Below are positions 43,101 through 50,232 of a DNA stretch of 54,337 bases, in pieces. Positions within the stretch are counted from its first letter, which is position 1. Each line of letters starts with the position of its first letter. Both the position numbers and the translations under genes were made by a program. The stretch is from an uncultured Eubacteriales bacterium (GTDB taxonomy: Bacteria; Bacillota; Clostridia; Oscillospirales; CAG-382), in the NCBI GenBank assembly GCA_934444645.1, contig CAKSCV010000020.1:1-54337 (forward strand), given 5' to 3'. The notes below the pieces were generated by a model. It saw nothing but the letters and a program-made list of their open reading frames with translations. It did not search any database and was not told where the DNA came from.

Positions 43101-43352
43101 GGCGGAAGCGGCAACCGTTACGCGGTAAGCGGTCTGCTTTTGGCCGCGCGTTTCGGGAGCTTCAAGCTTCCACGAGAAGACCGGCGTTTCGCTGTCGATG
43201 CCGATGGGGTTTGTCAGATGGTCGGTCTGGAGCCCGACGATTTTGACCGAGCCGGTTTGTGTTGTATCGGCGGCAAAGGCTTGCAGCCCGAAGGACGGCA
43301 CAGCCGTAAGCATAAGCGACGCCGACAGCAGAACAGATAGGAATTTTTTCAT
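37188..43352 (-). CDS. Secreted multi-modular alpha-L-rhamnosidase (GH78)
   Basis: 2054 residues with a signal peptide (1-28, AFA/AD). Residues 35-145 and ~340-510 are the rhamnosidase N-terminal beta domains; an inserted LamG/concanavalin-like domain lies at ~165-330. The (alpha/alpha)6 catalytic domain (~660-1030) has the signature DCPQRGERFGWTGD (691-704, general acid E697) and STTIWESW (964-971, base E969). Beta-rich domains follow. Two near-identical modules (about 1531-1753 and 1754-1966) each contain a ~150-residue jelly roll and an InlB-type repeat ending LYAAWE/LYAVWQ. Residues 1967-2054 are a recurrent clostridial C-terminal domain. It should release rhamnose from pectic or glycoside substrates outside the cell. 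There is no dockerin or sortase motif. ATG with AAAGGAGG upstream; 87-bp leader. Confidence 0.92.
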   Translation of the reverse strand: MKKFLSVLLSASLMLTAVPSFGLQAFAADTTQTGSVKIVGLQTDHLTNPIGIDSETPVFSWKLEAPETRGQKQTAYRVTVAASADKLQSGETVWDSAFVASDETLDIPYAGAALEPSTRYYWQVEIKDKDGKSVLSEPAFFETGLMASGWSGAKWIARSEPKSDGYFALTSFSLDFDYTVVNSAASILFGGKSDGDFYMWQISAFSWHNDFRLRPHICQSGGFSEIAGVTLESDKTNAYKTHHMTIECKEGVVKTYHDGTLKDTRTLSGLELGYIGFRCASPESFTADNIVVKDGDGNILLNADFDDDNLNGFTGIPIVDGVLSLDSSKLSSSIILRKSTGVVKAESAPMFRKDFTVDANKTVKSARLYATAAGTYDAYINGKRVTDSVLNPGMTAYDDHMLYQTFDVTDLVKSGDNAIGVYLGHGWFNRALRGFGSTLAFYGKLAVFYTDGTSDVIVSDDSWSFYRYGPILDDDVFNGFKYDALIEKSLDGWNEPGFDDSSWDAPAILAANRIVSNGQTPEIIAQNIPLIRPTIELPALSVTEPEEGVYVYDFGQNIAGVVRVTASAPAGTVLKLRHAEILNREKMTGATGEPGTLYTGNLPRAEATDTYTFRGDKGEETFEPFFTYHGFRYLEITGLDEPLPLEKVTALLLMSDLEQTSEFDSSNALVNRLYLNSLWSARDNFISVPTDCPQRGERFGWTGDAQIFARTGSYLMDVNAFYQKYCMDMRDTSTNNRIIADVSPASVGPGWYGQGDRKGATNGWGDAIVIIPYQMYMQYGNKAVLTENYETMCNWMDYLVSTSENYIRDESWTGDWLPVGEPKSPIALTDTAFCAYSASLLAEISAVLGKPDKAAEYRALYENYRSAWRAKFLTGGEGGETICGTQTSYVLGIKFGLFDEDEMAEAAENLAKNIKSRGWHLTTGFLGLSYLNPVLSDAGYSDVAYKLLEQEEYPSWLYSVTNGSTTIWESWYAFRTYADGSCAANGESYNHFSYGAVSEWLFRYVLGIERDENAVAYKHIILKPEFGGSFTHANGSYNSVRGKIESGWTLDKESGAFTYHAVVPANTTATLYLPAENAESVVTESGKPVSESKGVTFVSYKDGAMVYELESGTYDFAVTVDPKANDITSVKLTNAQKISASVTAAGKTFTAFPATFISSQKAVTLNVTTDAENYTFLRFTGEDGKTYENGEAVSGDNNLNLVFAYTGKDDGADGKKTVTLTGVSGVTIAVNGEEKTLPYTGSFEKGAEVKIEVLSVPDGFEFDAIGDALGIGSTVYLKPLADFTAEVTIKNELYRKGYDLFFGFDDEVGYWKGGNASVTWEEGGYMRFKAIKKDDNTFDPRAGYNFTESKSTITGGDYVPASKYESLTVGYIADSVAGDSRPVMYIATEDQPSYINPVRERGATSKILASYADGKTLREVTYSLSDWSAWTGNIKEIYLDIIDNVDGDLRVDYILLKRGPIKLTVKTEGLSDAVYTYKGGETVDLTALAEAAKEGFLGFSLENGSTDYVTSVTMTDDITLYANYKEVVLPMTVFDFEDNTKQGWNVMNGGASSVTDGVYKVAFDTQKSDAWLYNEKLSLDANTLRYVVVKMRHNIPQGATGSKKLEVFFVRTVDTPWQAHLCASTTQQPASDEFVTYVIDMKNCSYWNGTVNRLRIDPFEVTSPTEGAYTFEVDEIAVTAPATLILDGGYDGAEKQTLTIPAHVPYDLTALEAPKRTGYTFLGYTDGKSDELLKTVTLTKNTTLYAAWEKPNSIVWDFASGEKQGWNVENSTGSISDGVLKAAFSTSNADLWFYNTGVNIDAATMRYVIVELKHNIPAGSTGSKPFEVFFTRTIDTPWQQHLSANIKQKAAGGFDTYFVDMKTCTNWNGTVNRLRIDPFEVKSPTEGAYAVEVKSIRVSGEAKLTLVDGESKQTKTIPAGVNIDLADYAKPSESGRTFLGYAETPDGEILESIAVNREKTLYAVWQTDKPTVSASKTGVSAASTAQATLVVASYNADGRLQQTVFYAFTGSVEKTYAELGLDISDACTVKAYLLDETVSKVKPLCEAASVALKA

Positions 43353-43443
43353 GGGATTTCCTCCTTTGAACCATGGGTGAATCGGTGCGAACGCAGATAT
43401 AATTTGTGAAAGTGCCGAAAAATCCGGCATTATCTCCTTTATT

Positions 43444-43472
43444 ATTATATATTTTTTCCACAGAGAAGTCAA
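43444..43472 (-). promoter_or_regulatory. Promoter of the rhamnosidase gene
   Basis: On the minus strand TTGACT and TATAAT are 17 bp apart. A small hairpin TGCCGG-ATTTT-TCGGCA lies in the leader. A CCCTGCTTTTTG...CAAAAAGCAGGG palindrome lies upstream, at 43527-43553. Confidence 0.85.
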
Positions 43473-43593
43473 TCCTACATTTTTTCCAGTTGTTGTACGA
43501 TTTTGACCATTGACATGGTTTTTCCCTGCTTTTTGCTTCAAAAAGCAGGGCAAGGTTTTCTGCGAAGCAGAAAGAATAGCCGCTGGGGCGGCG

Positions 43594-44762
43594 GAAGGGT
43601 TTAATTTTGTTTGTGCGAATTTGTTGTTTTGGTGCACTGATTCGAGGTTTGCAGAACCTCGGAGCTACCTTGAAAAGGTTTAAATTGTTGCGGTGCGAAG
43701 CTGCCATTGCGGTGCGTTGATTCAAGGTTTGCAGAACCTCGAAGCTTCCTTAAAAAGGTTTTAATTATTGCGGTGCGAAAATGTCACTGCGGTGGGCTGA
43801 TTCGAGGTTTGCAGAACCTCGATGCTCCCTGCAAAGGGGACGTTTTTACATTCTTTTTGCGTCGTGCAAAAAGAATCAAAAAGCACGCCAGAGGTTTGCG
43901 AACCTCTGGACTCCGGGGACGATTCAAATCGCCGGTCGATATGAAGTTTTATCCAAAATGACCGGCATTCATCAGGTAACCGGTTATGCTGAAAACTACA
44001 AGTCTCCGGGTATCGCCGGCAATGATTTGAATCGGTGCGACGCTCCGGCTTTACAGCATAAGGAGTTAGAGCAGAGATTAAAAGAACAGCTGTATTCTTT
44101 GCAGACAGTAGGTTAAGGATGGTGCGAATGGGCGACGGAGGGTGGAAAAGAGTAGCTTTGGATAGCAATAAGGAAAGTTTTGTGCAAAAGAAAACCTTTT
44201 GGTTTGCGGAAAAGAACAGCTTTTTTAGCTCATGCAAAGCAATCCGATAACGAAAAAAACTCATTTCAGCACTGCAAAACTCCAACTTCCCACCGCACCC
44301 AAACTAACGTGCAGCAATTCTTTTCAAATATCGCTTGCTACTGTAAGCTTGCAGTACAATAACTCTTTTTCGAAAAAACATCAGTCTTGCGTCTGCACTA
44401 CGGTAACCCTTTCGCACCGATTCAAAGCCTTTTCGCCGCCGTTTTGCAGGCAAAACCGGTTTCGACATGAGCCGCCGGAAAACTTTGCAGAATCACTTCC
44501 GGCAGATCTTTGAATCGCTCCCCGGAGTCCAGAGGTTCGCAAACCTCTGGTGTACTTTTGGTTCTTTTCGTACAAGCGAAAAGCACGAAAAACGTTCCTT
44601 TTGCAGGGAGCTCCGAGGTTTTGCAAACCTCGAATCAGCTCACCACAGTGACATCTTCGCACCGCAACAATTAAAACCTTTTTAACGAAAGCATCGAGGT
44701 TTTGCAAACCTTGATACAGCACACACAAACAACAAATTCGTGCAATCCAATTAAATCCATTC
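43594..44762 (+). repeat. Composite inverted-repeat element R4 (forward orientation)
   Basis: Caps lie at 43594-43620 and 44735-44762. Left palindromes at 43642, 43722 and 43802 have an 80-bp period; CCAGAGG...CCTCTGG hairpins are at 43888-43909 and 44529-44550; right palindromes at 44613 and 44694. The left stem is AAATC/GATTT type, the right AAAGC/CTTTG type. The core has one G-rich unit (44111-44145). It lies between the rhamnosidase promoter and rnfB; nothing in it looks coding. Confidence 0.88.
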
Positions 44763-44929
44763 GCCGCCCTTGGCGTCACTTTTCTTGTTGCTGCGCAACA
44801 ATTCTGCCGCTTTGCGGCATTTCTCGGCGGCAAAGCCGCCTTTTGAACTTTCCATATTCATGGAAAGTTTGCCCCTTTCGGGGCAGCACGCTCTGCGTGC
44901 ATTTCGCCGCGCTTCGCGCGGCAAGCGTC
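44763..44929. repeat. Array of minimal hairpins flanking element R4
   Basis: Hairpins include TTGTTGCTGCGCAACAA, GCCGCTTTGCGGC, GGCGGCAAAGCCGCC, ACTTTCCATATTCATGGAAAGT, GCCCCTTTCGGGGC, GCACGCTCTGCGTGC and GCCGCGCTTCGCGCGGC. Nearly every base is in a stem or a tight loop. Confidence 0.78.
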
Positions 44930-44958
44930 AAAAAAGGACGCCCTTCGCGTCCTTTTTT
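44930..44958. terminator. Terminator of the rnf operon
   Basis: A 12-bp AAAAAAGGACGC/GCGTCCTTTTTT stem with loop CCTTC, symmetric enough to work in both directions. It lies 20 nt past the rnfB stop. Confidence 0.92.
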
Positions 44959-44978
44959 GCTTTGCCCCATAGGCTCAT

Positions 44979-45791
44979 TTATTCGGTAATGCCGACCTTG
45001 CCATCCGCGCTCCAAATGATCTTTCGCGGACAGGCTTCGGCACACGCACCGCAGGAGGTGCATTTTTCGTAATCGATCTTTGCCACAAAATCCGTCACTG
45101 CAATCGCGCCGACCGGACATTTCTTTTCGCACAGCTTACATCCGATACACCCGGCTTCGCAATACGATTTGGTCACCGGACCTTTGTCCGTGCTGCAGCA
45201 GCCGACCCAGTATTTGGCACTGTACGGAATCAAGCGGATAATGCGCTTCGGGCAAGCCGCCACGCACGCGCCGCAAGCCTTACATTTGTCATAATCCACA
45301 GCCGCAACGCCGTTGATGATACGAATCGCATCAAATTTGCAAGCCGCCGCACAGGTGCCAAGCCCGATGCAGCCGTTCGGGCATAATTTGTCGCCGCCGG
45401 CAAGCTTGTTGGCTGCCGCGCAATCCGCAATGCCCTCATACACATATTTTTTCTTTGCCAGATCATGCGTTCCCGAACACATCACCTGCGCCCGGTACCG
45501 TTCGCCCATCTCGGCTTTCACACCCATGACCTTGCCGATCTCTTCGAGATTTTCCGCCGAAACAGAATTGCACGCGTTGACCGGCACTTTGCCTGCTGCA
45601 ATCGCTTCGGCAAGCGCCGCGCAGCCCGAATAACCGCAGCCGCCGCAGTTTGCACCCGGCAAAAGCTCGGTGATTTTTTCCACGCGTTCATCGGTATGTA
45701 CGGCGAACACCTTGCTTGCCACGGCAAGGATTAACCCCAAAATGCCGCTCATGACCGCAAAACAGACGAGTGCCAAAAGAATATTATTCAT
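44979..45791 (-). CDS. rnfB: Rnf complex subunit B (ferredoxin-accepting iron-sulfur subunit)
   Basis: 270 residues. An N-terminal membrane helix (3-28) precedes the GANCGGCGYSGC (C49, C52, C57) [4Fe-4S] motif with C74. Further clusters are suggested by CIGLGTCAAAC, CKACGACVAACP (170-180), CIGCKLCEKKCP (215-225) and CTSCGACAEACP (244-254). It would take electrons from reduced ferredoxin on the cytoplasmic side. The extra ferredoxin module is typical of clostridial RnfB. Last gene of the operon, 22 bp after rnfA; AAGGAGGAG upstream. A longer frame would extend into rnfA and was not used. Confidence 0.96.
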   Translation of the reverse strand: MNNILLALVCFAVMSGILGLILAVASKVFAVHTDERVEKITELLPGANCGGCGYSGCAALAEAIAAGKVPVNACNSVSAENLEEIGKVMGVKAEMGERYRAQVMCSGTHDLAKKKYVYEGIADCAAANKLAGGDKLCPNGCIGLGTCAAACKFDAIRIINGVAAVDYDKCKACGACVAACPKRIIRLIPYSAKYWVGCCSTDKGPVTKSYCEAGCIGCKLCEKKCPVGAIAVTDFVAKIDYEKCTSCGACAEACPRKIIWSADGKVGITE

Positions 45792-45813
45792 CGCTTTTCT
45801 CCTCCTTATCCGG

Positions 45814-46404
45814 TCAAAACGGAAGCTTGATGCTGGTAAAGCCGCTGAACGCCATGGCAATAAGTCCCGCCGTCACAAGCGCAATCGGCGTTCCCTTAAA
45901 GCAGACCGGCGTTTCGGCAAGCGCAACCCTCTCGCGCACAAACGAGAAGATGACGATCGCCATCGTAAAGCCGAGCGCCGAGCCGAAGCTGAACACCACC
46001 GCCGGAACAAACGAATAGTCGTTCTGAATGCACAAAAGTGCCGAACCCAAAATCGCACAGTTGGTCGTGATGAGCGGCAAATAGATGCCAAGCGCGGCAT
46101 AGAGCGCCGGAACCGCCTTGCGCAAGAACATTTCAAGTAACTGCACAAGCGACGCGATGACCAGAATAAAAGCGATCGTTTTCAGATATTCAAGCTCCGC
46201 CGGAACAAGCACGAAGTGATAGACACACCACGTCACCGCCGTGGAAACCGTCATGACAAACGTGACCGCAAGACCCATGCCGACTGCCGTCGAGGTCTTG
46301 TTCGACAGTCCCAAAAACGGGCAAATGCCCAAAAAGCGCGAGAATATGTAGTTGTTGATGAGAATGGACGAAATGAGAAGTCCCAAAATTGCCGTAAACG
46401 ACAT
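45814..46404 (-). CDS. rnfA: Rnf complex subunit A (RnfA/NqrE-like membrane subunit)
   Basis: 196 residues, six membrane segments with a cytoplasmic or periplasmic pair of cysteines (NNYIFSRFLGICPFLGLSNK, ITTNCAIL). RnfA and RnfE form the pseudo-symmetric ion-conducting pair of the complex. The start codon overlaps the rnfE stop (TAATG), so translation is coupled. Confidence 0.97.
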   Translation of the reverse strand: MSFTAILGLLISSILINNYIFSRFLGICPFLGLSNKTSTAVGMGLAVTFVMTVSTAVTWCVYHFVLVPAELEYLKTIAFILVIASLVQLLEMFLRKAVPALYAALGIYLPLITTNCAILGSALLCIQNDYSFVPAVVFSFGSALGFTMAIVIFSFVRERVALAETPVCFKGTPIALVTAGLIAMAFSGFTSIKLPF

Positions 46405-47033
46405 TACTTATCCGCTCCTTTCCGTTTTGCCGCGAAGGTCTTGATAGCCGTTACGGCGGCGATGAGCGTTCCGAGCGTGATAAACGCGCCGGCAGGCTGG
46501 GTGAAGAAGCTGATGCCCGGATAGGCCTCCGGCGTGATCTTTACATCCCACAGCGTGCCGTTGCCGATGAATTCGCGAATGCCGCCCAAAAGGCCGAGCG
46601 CGAACGTGAAGCCAAGGCCCATGAACAGACCGTCAAGCATGGAATCGACCGGCGGATTTTTGGAGGCATACGCTTCGGCGCGTGCCAAAATGATACAGTT
46701 CACAACGATGAGCGGAATGAATAGGCCGAGCGATGCGTCAAGTGCCGGAACATACGCCTTGATAAGCAATTCGATGGCCGTTACAAAGCCGGAAATGATG
46801 ACGATGTACGCCGCAATGCGCACCTGCTTGGGAATGAATTTGCGTAACAGCGAAATCAGCAAATTTGAAAGCACTAACACCGCCGCCGCCGAAAGTCCCA
46901 TGCCCACGCCGTTTTTCATGGACGTGGTGGTGGCAAGCGTCGGGCAGGTGCCGAGCAATTGCACCAAAATCGGGTTTTGGTCGAATAAGCCTTCAAAGAA
47001 GCGCGCTTTGAGAGTCGGTTTTTCGTTTTTCAT
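46404..47033 (-). CDS. rnfE: Rnf complex subunit E (NqrD-like membrane subunit)
   Basis: 209 residues with six membrane segments, the paralogue of RnfA. GLFDQNPILVQLLGTCPTLATTTSMKNG is the conserved first-helix region, and IPLIVVNCIILARAEAYASKN the second cysteine site. The start overlaps the rnfG stop by four bases (ATGA). Confidence 0.97.
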   Translation of the reverse strand: MKNEKPTLKARFFEGLFDQNPILVQLLGTCPTLATTTSMKNGVGMGLSAAAVLVLSNLLISLLRKFIPKQVRIAAYIVIISGFVTAIELLIKAYVPALDASLGLFIPLIVVNCIILARAEAYASKNPPVDSMLDGLFMGLGFTFALGLLGGIREFIGNGTLWDVKITPEAYPGISFFTQPAGAFITLGTLIAAVTAIKTFAAKRKGADK

Positions 47034-47728
47034 TTGCTTTCCTCCTCTGTCAAAGCCGTTTCCTGCGGCTTAGGTTCACCGGCAAGCGCGGCAATCTGTT
47101 TTAACGCCGTATCGACCGCCTTGGTCACCGGCTCGCTGGTACGCGTTGCACCGGCAATGACGATATCCGAAAGTGCGGCCGCGTCATCCGAAAAGCCGGC
47201 GGTTTTGTTTTTGAATTTGTCGAGAAAATCGCTTTTTGTGACCTTATCGCCGATGCCCTTGGTTTCGGACATTGAAAGGATCTGCACAGCCTTTGCCGAA
47301 CCGTCGGCATTGACCGCCACAAGCATCTTCACGTTGTCCTTAAAGCCCATGGGCGCGACTGCCACAGCATAGCCGAAGACGCTTTCGTCTTTCTGTATCT
47401 CATAGACCGCCGTCACATCGGCAAGTGCTTCGGCAGGTGTGATATCCTCGCACACGCCGATCTGTTCACCGTTCGCATCCAAAATATCATAGCCGAGCGG
47501 TACAACGGCAAACCGCAAGCCGTCGCTTTCATAGATGGCTGTCAGAGCCTTTGCGGTATTTTCTCTGCCGTTGAGCTCGATTTTATCTTTGGTGATGGCA
47601 TTCACACCAGCCACAAGCAGTGCCACAAGCGCACAGATGACAAGCAGCCGTAACGTAATATTCGCCACATAACCGGCATTTCCGGTTTTTTTGGCGGTTT
47701 TTTCCGCCGTTTCTTTATTTTGCGGCAT
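47030..47728 (-). CDS. rnfG: Rnf complex subunit G (covalent-FMN subunit)
   Basis: 232 residues. One N-terminal membrane helix (about 25-46) leads to an extracytoplasmic FMN-binding domain. The flavinylation motif IAGATRTS at 191-198 fits the (S/A)GAT-x-(T/S) consensus, with T195 the likely FMN-attachment residue. The position before G is A instead of the commoner S. It requires an ApbE-type flavin transferase, not present in this window. The gene overlaps rnfD by 14 bp. Confidence 0.94.
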   Translation of the reverse strand: MPQNKETAEKTAKKTGNAGYVANITLRLLVICALVALLVAGVNAITKDKIELNGRENTAKALTAIYESDGLRFAVVPLGYDILDANGEQIGVCEDITPAEALADVTAVYEIQKDESVFGYAVAVAPMGFKDNVKMLVAVNADGSAKAVQILSMSETKGIGDKVTKSDFLDKFKNKTAGFSDDAAALSDIVIAGATRTSEPVTKAVDTALKQIAALAGEPKPQETALTEEESK

Positions 47729-48692
47729 TTGCTTTCCCTCCTCCGAAACGCACCGGCATGGTGAATTTATCGAGTGCCAAGGTAAACAGGTTCATGACCA
47801 AAATGGCAAACGACACGCCTTCGGGATAACCGAAATACCGGATAAACACCGTGATAAGGCCGCAGCCAATGCCATAGATGAGCCGGCCTTTGGGCGTGAC
47901 GGGGCTTGTCACATAGTCGGTCGCCATGAAGAACGCGCCGAGTATAAGACCGCCCGAGCACAATTCGTACAACATAAACTGCGTGCCGCTCATGCCGCCT
48001 TGCGGGAACAAAAACGCAAGGAGCGCAACCGTACCGATAAAGGCTGCCGGAATGTGCCAGGTAATCACGCGGCGAAGAAGCAGATACAGCCCGCCGAGCA
48101 ACAGCATGGTCACCGAAACCTCGCCCAAACAGCCCGGCATTTCGCCGAAGAACATATCCAGTAAGCTCTCGTTCGGCACTTCGCCTTTTTGCAGCAGTGC
48201 CAGCGGCGTTGCGCCAGCCACCGCATCGACCGAAGCGTGCGGTGCGTCAAAGTGAGACATTTCGTTGGAGAACGACAGGAACAAGAACACGCGTGCCGCA
48301 AGTGCCGGGTTCACGACGTTTTTGCCGATGCCGCCGTACAGCTGCTTGACAATGACGATGGCGAAAAACGCGCCGACCGCCACCATCCAGAACGGGATTG
48401 ATGCAGGCAGGCAAAAGGCAAGCAAGATTCCCGTCACAACGGCGGACAAATCGCCGATGGTATCGGGCTTATGCACGAGTTTGCGGTATAAGAATTCGAA
48501 CGCCACGCACGCGCACACGCTCACAAGCGTCACGGCAAGTGCCCGGAGTCCGAACGCATACACGCTCCACGCAAGTGCCGGAACAAGCGCAAGAATGACA
48601 TCCAGCATGAGGAGCGTCGTGGTCACCGGACTATGTACGTGCGGAGAGGCGCTCATTTTCAAAAATTTTCTGTTTTGCGGTTCGTTTGTCAC
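47715..48692 (-). CDS. rnfD: Rnf complex subunit D (membrane FMN subunit)
   Basis: 325 residues from a GTG start supported by AGGGAGG 8 nt upstream; an ATG 12 codons later lacks a good site. About nine membrane segments. VAGATPLALLQKG (T162) is the covalent-FMN attachment motif. VKQLYGGIGKNVVNPALAARV is the conserved loop before it. It lies 14 bp after rnfC. An upstream extension overlapping rnfC is not coding. Confidence 0.94.
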   Translation of the reverse strand: MTNEPQNRKFLKMSASPHVHSPVTTTLLMLDVILALVPALAWSVYAFGLRALAVTLVSVCACVAFEFLYRKLVHKPDTIGDLSAVVTGILLAFCLPASIPFWMVAVGAFFAIVIVKQLYGGIGKNVVNPALAARVFLFLSFSNEMSHFDAPHASVDAVAGATPLALLQKGEVPNESLLDMFFGEMPGCLGEVSVTMLLLGGLYLLLRRVITWHIPAAFIGTVALLAFLFPQGGMSGTQFMLYELCSGGLILGAFFMATDYVTSPVTPKGRLIYGIGCGLITVFIRYFGYPEGVSFAILVMNLFTLALDKFTMPVRFGGGKANAAK

Positions 48693-48706
48693 CGATTTCG
48701 CCTCCC

Positions 48707-50059
48707 TTACATCTTCTCGGCAGCAGCTGCCGCCATTTTTTTGCGAAGTGCCTGAATCTGGGCTTTCTTGTTGCGGATATGCTGCACGATCGGCACGCGT
48801 GCAGGGCACGTATAGGTGCAGCAGCCGCATTCCACGCAGGAGAGAATATTGAATTTCTCGCACATTTCATCGTTATCCGCTTTGGAGAAGGCGGCAAGAT
48901 AGTTGGGCATCAGGTGCATGGGACAGACAGCCACACACTTGCCGCAATGGATACACGCCGCGTCCCTCATTTTTTCGGGCTTTTTGGCGTCCTCTTCCGA
49001 AAGCACCAAAATCGCCGAGGTGTTTTTCATGATGACGGCGTTATAATCCCATTGGGCGGTACCCATCATCGGGCCGCCGCTGATAACGCGTGCGATGTTG
49101 TCCTTTACGCCGCCGCAGAAGGCAAACACGTCCTCATACGACGTTCCGAGAGGTACGCGGATGTTTTTGGGTTCGCCAATCGCGTCGCCGTCCACCGTTA
49201 CCACGCGCTTGATGAGCGGCATGCCGGTGGTAAACGCGTCATGCACGGCAGCGGCGGTTTCGGCGTTGAAGATGACGCAGCCGACATCGGCCGGCAGCTT
49301 TCCGGCGGCAAGCTCTGTGCCGGTAAGGGCGTAAATGAGCTGGCGTTCGTCGCCTTGCGGATATTTGGTTTTTAGCACCTCGACCGTGAAGCGGCTGTCG
49401 CTGCCGATGGCTTTCTGCAGGCTTTCGGCAGCGTCTTTTTTATTATCCTCAATGGCGAAAACCGCGTGCTCCAGATTCAGAGCCTGCAGAAGGATCTTCG
49501 CGCCGCCGATGATGCGTTCGGGTTCTTCAAGCATCAGGCGGTGGTTAGCGGTGATATACGGTTCGCACTCGGCGCAGTTGATGATGACTTCCTTTGCTTT
49601 GCCGATGGCCGACTGAACCTTGGCATAGGTGGGGAAAGCCGCGCCTCCCATACCGGCGATACCGGCGTTTTTGATGATCTCAATGATGGTATCGGGTGAA
49701 GTTTTTTCAAGCGGTGTGGGACAGGCCTTGATATCCGGATGAAGCTCGTTTTGGAAATCGTTTTCAATGATGATGTGCGCGGTTTTACCGAAACCGGTAT
49801 AAGAGGGACGCATTTCGATATCCTTGACGGTGCCCGAAACGCTTGCATGAACCGGGCAGGAAAGACCGCTGTCGAAGCGGCCGATGACTTCGCCGAGGCA
49901 CACGTGATCTCCTTTTTTGACAAGTGCCGATGCCGGTGCGCCGATATGCTGCTGCATGGGGATCGACACGGTCGCGGGAGCGGGGAATTCCGTAATAGCA
50001 TGGTTACGCGTATGTTTGGAATCCGGAACATGGATACCGCCCTTAAAGGTTTTTGCCAT
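48707..50059 (-). CDS. rnfC: Rnf complex subunit C (NADH-interacting subunit)
   Basis: 450 residues. N-terminal FKGGIHVPDSKHTRNH, then the NADH/FMN-binding Rossmann-like core (GIAGMGGAAFPTYAK, NCAECEPYITANHRLM, KYPQGDERQLIYALTG). Two [4Fe-4S] motifs lie near the C terminus: CIHCGKCVAVCP (369-380) and CVECGCCTYTCP (408-419). It passes electrons to NAD+. It is the first gene of rnfCDGEAB. The ATG at 50059 follows AAAGGAC; the four-codon-longer TTG start overlaps that site. Confidence 0.96.
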   Translation of the reverse strand: MAKTFKGGIHVPDSKHTRNHAITEFPAPATVSIPMQQHIGAPASALVKKGDHVCLGEVIGRFDSGLSCPVHASVSGTVKDIEMRPSYTGFGKTAHIIIENDFQNELHPDIKACPTPLEKTSPDTIIEIIKNAGIAGMGGAAFPTYAKVQSAIGKAKEVIINCAECEPYITANHRLMLEEPERIIGGAKILLQALNLEHAVFAIEDNKKDAAESLQKAIGSDSRFTVEVLKTKYPQGDERQLIYALTGTELAAGKLPADVGCVIFNAETAAAVHDAFTTGMPLIKRVVTVDGDAIGEPKNIRVPLGTSYEDVFAFCGGVKDNIARVISGGPMMGTAQWDYNAVIMKNTSAILVLSEEDAKKPEKMRDAACIHCGKCVAVCPMHLMPNYLAAFSKADNDEMCEKFNILSCVECGCCTYTCPARVPIVQHIRNKKAQIQALRKKMAAAAAEKM

Positions 50060-50129
50060 AGCTTTTACCAAGTCCTTTCGTCTTTCTGCAGGCCGACAAG
50101 TCGGCGGATGGCAGATGATAATTTATAGT

Positions 50130-50158
50130 ATTTTATCACAAACACAGGCAGAATTCAA
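50130..50158 (-). promoter_or_regulatory. Promoter of the rnfCDGEAB operon
   Basis: On the minus strand TTGAAT and TAAAAT are 17 bp apart, with a ~65-nt leader that contains a GCCGACAAGTCGGC hairpin (50092-50105). Confidence 0.75.
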
Positions 50159-50232
50159 GCATTTAGATGAAAAATTTGGTTTTTTATCTGTTTTGGGCTG
50201 CTTTTCAAAAGCAGGGAAAGCCGTTTTGCGGC

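Noticed and set aside
43642..43822. Regularly spaced palindromes that look like a CRISPR array
   Set aside because: The sequence between palindromes is itself conserved, the spacing is ~80 bp with only 2-3 units, and there are no cas genes.
48693..48863. 57-codon N-terminal extension of RnfD
   Set aside because: It overlaps the rnfC coding sequence in another frame; the GTG at 48692 has a good ribosome binding site and matches the family start.
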